This document shows, piece by piece, positions 8,036-10,088 of a stretch of DNA of 10,088 bases (position 1 is its first letter; every line of letters begins with the position of its first letter). Under the pieces are notes generated by a model. That model was not told where the DNA came from and did not search any database. It was given only the letters and a program-made list of their open reading frames with translations. The stretch is from contig UQFU01000062.1 in assembly GCA_900540425.1 (NCBI GenBank), positions 1 to 10,088 of the forward strand. The letters are read 5' to 3'. The position numbers and the translations under genes are program-made. Origin of the DNA: an uncultured Alphaproteobacteria bacterium. GTDB lineage: Bacteria; Pseudomonadota; Alphaproteobacteria; RF32; CAG-239.

Positions 8036-8851
8036 TTAAAATTCAGCCACACAACGGAAGTTGTTGAAGTAACTTGAATAGTTGCTGTTATAATAACTAA
8101 AATTATGATTTAATTGTGGAAGTATTTGATTGGTTGGTGTGCTATAGTTATCGGTGCTTGTCCAGGGATAATATGATGTATTCCTTGGTGCAGAACAGTT
8201 GCCGGATACATAAGAATGTTTGTTGCAATAGTTTATGTAGCTACTGTTGTATCCGAAGAAATTTGAGAATTTCATCTCTAATGTATCCCCTCCGACAATA
8301 TTGGCCAAAAAATTATTAAAACTACTTAAAGCATAATCGGGGTTTGCGTTTGTGTACATCCAGGCTTCACCGGCATCAGGCAGGTGCCAGTCTCCGACTT
8401 GGGTGCCTTTCGTTACATATGAATCGCAGTAAAGGATTGCTTCGGCCCGTGTCCGGGGCATGGGGGCATCTATGGCCAGAATCAGACCATGGTTTTTTTG
8501 CGGGCTGTGGTGGACATAAACCACGATACCAATCGGTAATTTTTTAGAGTTATAGCTGGCGGAGGTCGTTCCGTCAGAATAAACGATATGTCCGACGGCA
8601 ATTGGGTTTTTGAATACAAAATCCATATTTCCGGCAGAAACGCAAAACATCTTGCTGGAATCGAAGGGGCATTTCATGCCGCCGTCTGGGCATTGGTCCA
8701 CGGATTTGGTATAGCCCAAAGAGGCGCAGTCCGGGGCGGCGGTACAGGTAATGTCTGAGGTTTGTCCGAGTGCGGTATGCGGCAGCAGGAACAAGGCGGC
8801 GCCTGCGGCTGCCGGGCAGAATTTTGCTGCCCTAAAGGGTGGTTTATTCAT
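8036..8851 (-). CDS. Exported protein: one Cys module fused to a C-type-lectin-like domain
   Basis: The product has 271 residues. Residues 1-29 look like a signal peptide (hydrophobic 13-24, cleavage after ALG). Residues 36-70 hold one copy of the module C-x3-GY-x6-C-x6-CP-[YF]-D-x5-C, which also occurs three times in the upstream Cys-rich protein. Residues 86-271 form the Lcl_C/DUF1566-like domain, paralogous to the following gene: VGHIVYSDGT, LPIGIVV, AILYCDSYVTKGT, DWHLP (154-158), PWTST (229-233) and the C-terminal FRCVAEF. Between 195 and 264 the chain becomes very rich in Asn, Tyr and Ser and the DNA is markedly AT-richer than its surroundings. The ATG at 8851 has AGGAG about 8 bases upstream. 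The preceding gene ends 59 bases away with no convincing terminator, so the three genes may share a transcript. The function is unrecognised; carbohydrate or protein binding is inference from fold type. Confidence 0.78.
   Translation of the reverse strand: MNKPPFRAAKFCPAAAGAALFLLPHTALGQTSDITCTAAPDCASLGYTKSVDQCPDGGMKCPFDSSKMFCVSAGNMDFVFKNPIAVGHIVYSDGTTSASYNSKKLPIGIVVYVHHSPQKNHGLILAIDAPMPRTRAEAILYCDSYVTKGTQVGDWHLPDAGEAWMYTNANPDYALSSFNNFLANIVGGDTLEMKFSNFFGYNSSYINYCNKHSYVSGNCSAPRNTSYYPWTSTDNYSTPTNQILPQLNHNFSYYNSNYSSYFNNFRCVAEF
8045..8270 (-). other. Asn/Tyr/Ser-rich C-terminal segment of the lectin-like protein
   Basis: Residues about 195-269 of the 271-residue protein are dominated by Asn, Tyr, Ser and Phe. 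The last block, NHNFSYYNSNYSSYFNN, directly precedes FRCV at the C-terminus. All but one of its 17 codons end in C or T (AAT, CAT, TTT, AGT, TAT, AAC, AGC, TAC, TTC), the exception being TCA. The local base composition is AT-rich against GC-richer flanks. Confidence 0.6.
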
Positions 8852-8910
8852 TTTCTTTCTCCTGTTTTTTGGGTTTTAATCAGCGGGTGATTCTTTAATT
8901 TCTCCTTTGG
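8852..8910. other. 59-bp gap between the Cys-rich gene and the lectin-like gene
   Basis: The gap holds the ribosome binding site of the downstream gene. It also holds a second SD-like AAAGGAG (minus strand, 8902-8908) with no well-spaced ATG, GTG or TTG after it, and a weak 5-bp hairpin at 8878-8892 without a T tract. I see no clear promoter. Confidence 0.5.
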
Positions 8911-10088
8911 TCAGGGCGAGACGCACATAATCCAGTTTGTATCATAAGGGCATTTTAAGATGTTTTTGTTGACGCAATTGAAATCCCAAAGCTGATATCC
9001 CAAGGCCTGACAATCTGTTTCCGGAGGCGTGCAGAAATTTTGGTAGTGGGTTTGGCAGGCGTAAGGGCAATAAGTTTCCGAGCAATCGTCCTTTTTGCAG
9101 ACAGCGCCTTGCGGGCAGGTTGTATTGCCTTCGCAGGCATTGGGGCAGTCTTTGCATTTGCTGTATAGGGTTTCTTCCGGTGTTTGGCAGGAAGAAGCGC
9201 CGTCTGCACCGCCGTAAGGGCATTCAAGGAATCCATCACATGTGTTGGGAAGGCCGTCATAGTATACTTTGCCGCAGCATTCGCATTTCTGTGTCTGAAT
9301 ATAACCATCGGGGAGTTTGCCTTCATAAGGAAGCTTCTGACAGTTTCGGCAGCAGTCTCCGAGGTCTTTTTCCACACACATAACCCAGTCAGAATCATAA
9401 GGACATTTTAAGAGGTCTTTGCCTTCACATTCAAAGCCGGGCAAAATATATCCCAGGGACTGGCAGTCGGTATGGACTGTGCCGCAAAAGTTTTGATAGT
9501 TGGTCTGACATCCTGTGGGACAGTAAGTTTTGGAACAATCGTCATAGCGGCAGACAGCGCCTTGCGGGCAAGTTGTTTTGCCTTCGCAGGCGTTGGGGCA
9601 GTCCTTGCATCGGGAATACATCATCTTAGAGCCGCTTTGGCATGAAGATGCGCCGTCGGCACCGCCAAAGGGGCATTCTAAAAAGCCGGAGCAGGGGTTT
9701 TCTTTGAGTTTGTAAAAGACTTTTTCGCAACAAGAACAGGTGTCAGCGGCAATGTACCCCGGTTTGACGGTTTCTTCGGGGAAGTCTTTGCAGATTTCAC
9801 AACAAGTTCCGTCATCTGGGAGACAATAAACCAGTTGGTCGTCATAGGGGCATTTGATGGTTATGGCGCCGGGGCAGTCAGAAGGAACCTGATTGTAGCC
9901 GAGAGTTTTGCAATCAGTACTTTCGGGGGCTTTGCAAAAATATTTATATCCGACTTTGCATGCGTACGGGTCGCAGTAACGCCAGGTACAGGCCTCATAT
10001 TCGCAAATGGCGTTTTCAGGACAAGTTTCGTTTTGGCACTTGGCCTCGCAGCGTTTGCACTTGTCACACTTGGTAACGCCGAAAGAAA
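8911..10088 (-). CDS. Cys-rich tandem-repeat protein, N-terminus beyond the window
   Basis: The frame stays open from the stop at 8911-8913 to the right edge, giving 391 visible residues, so the true start lies outside. About 15 percent of residues are cysteine (58 by my count). The chain is a tandem array with a 150-151-residue period. Each unit has three parts: A, CKDCPNAC...CPQGAVC...C...YC...C...FC; B, DC-x2-LGY-x6-C-x7-CPYD-x5-C; C, CC-x2-C...GY-x5-C-x-CC-x3-[FY]Y...CxGFLECP[YF]GGADGASSC. The visible order is A-B-C-A-B-C-A-B, ending in a half unit. The full central unit has 22 cysteines, an even number that would allow complete disulfide pairing. Secretion is inferred from this and from the signal peptide on the neighbour sharing part B; no signal peptide is visible here. 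I do not recognise a named family. ATG 9624 lies inside a repeat and is not the start. Confidence 0.82.
   Translation of the reverse strand, partial: SFGVTKCDKCKRCEAKCQNETCPENAICEYEACTWRYCDPYACKVGYKYFCKAPESTDCKTLGYNQVPSDCPGAITIKCPYDDQLVYCLPDDGTCCEICKDFPEETVKPGYIAADTCSCCEKVFYKLKENPCSGFLECPFGGADGASSCQSGSKMMYSRCKDCPNACEGKTTCPQGAVCRYDDCSKTYCPTGCQTNYQNFCGTVHTDCQSLGYILPGFECEGKDLLKCPYDSDWVMCVEKDLGDCCRNCQKLPYEGKLPDGYIQTQKCECCGKVYYDGLPNTCDGFLECPYGGADGASSCQTPEETLYSKCKDCPNACEGNTTCPQGAVCKKDDCSETYCPYACQTHYQNFCTPPETDCQALGYQLWDFNCVNKNILKCPYDTNWIMCVSP
8914..10062 (-). repeat. Tandem coding repeats, period 450-453 bp
   Basis: Unit 1 spans 9613-10062 (450 bp), unit 2 spans 9160-9612 (453 bp), and unit 3 spans 8914-9159 (246 bp, cut short after part B). 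Units 2 and 3 are close at the DNA level: 9097-9156 and 9550-9609 differ at only 4 of 60 positions. Unit 1 is more diverged. The spacing is a multiple of three, so gain or loss of units keeps the frame. Confidence 0.85.

Noticed and set aside
8878..8892. Hairpin AATCA/TGATT as a terminator between the Cys-rich and lectin-like genes
   Set aside because: The stem is only 5 bp, AT-rich and lacks a T tract on the minus strand.
8911..9624. The Cys-rich gene starting at the ATG at 9624
   Set aside because: This ATG lies within a repeat unit, has no signal peptide after it, and the frame continues upstream with matching repeat sequence to the window edge.

Overview
This is a chromosomal window from a Gram-negative bacterium, most likely an alphaproteobacterium, possibly a host-associated Rhodospirillales-like lineage. 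The evidence is a ComEC without the usual C-terminal metallo-hydrolase domain, a trigger factor with a long Lys/Ala/Glu tail directly behind a tRNA-Leu gene (a common alphaproteobacterial order), and a TPR protein carrying SHOCT-like helical motifs. The genus assignment is inference. The genetic code looks standard: TGA and TAA both serve as stops, and start codons are ATG plus one GTG.

Layout. Positions 1-441 hold a terminator and a small secreted Cys-containing protein on the minus strand. Divergent from it is comEC (521-2572, plus). comEC converges on prfC, the peptide-chain release factor 3 gene (2599-4188, minus), and a shared hairpin lies between them. prfC follows a GTG-initiated TPR protein, probably a lipoprotein (4218-5510, minus), in a likely two-gene operon with a good promoter at 5545-5573. 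Next, on the plus strand, come tRNA-Leu(UAG) (5655-5739) and tig (5791-7248, trigger factor), which ends in a strong terminator. The clpP-clpX-lon genes that often follow tig in alphaproteobacteria are absent.

The right-hand part (7414-10088, minus strand) is an accessory region of three exported proteins transcribed towards tig. From upstream to downstream they are: a very Cys-rich protein made of about 151-residue tandem repeats, running off the right edge; a secreted protein with one copy of the same Cys module fused to a C-type-lectin-like (Lcl_C/DUF1566-like) domain; and a shorter secreted paralogue of that domain alone. They end at a hairpin with a T tract at 7414-7454. The 133-residue protein at the left edge carries a diverged version of the same Cys motif, so the window contains up to four exported proteins of one disulfide-rich style. 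This group is the least explained part of the window. Its function cannot be read from the sequence; a surface or envelope role is inferred from the signal peptides and Cys content.

The core genes are ordinary: DNA uptake (comEC), translation termination (prfC), decoding of CUN leucine codons (tRNA-Leu) and nascent-chain folding (tig).
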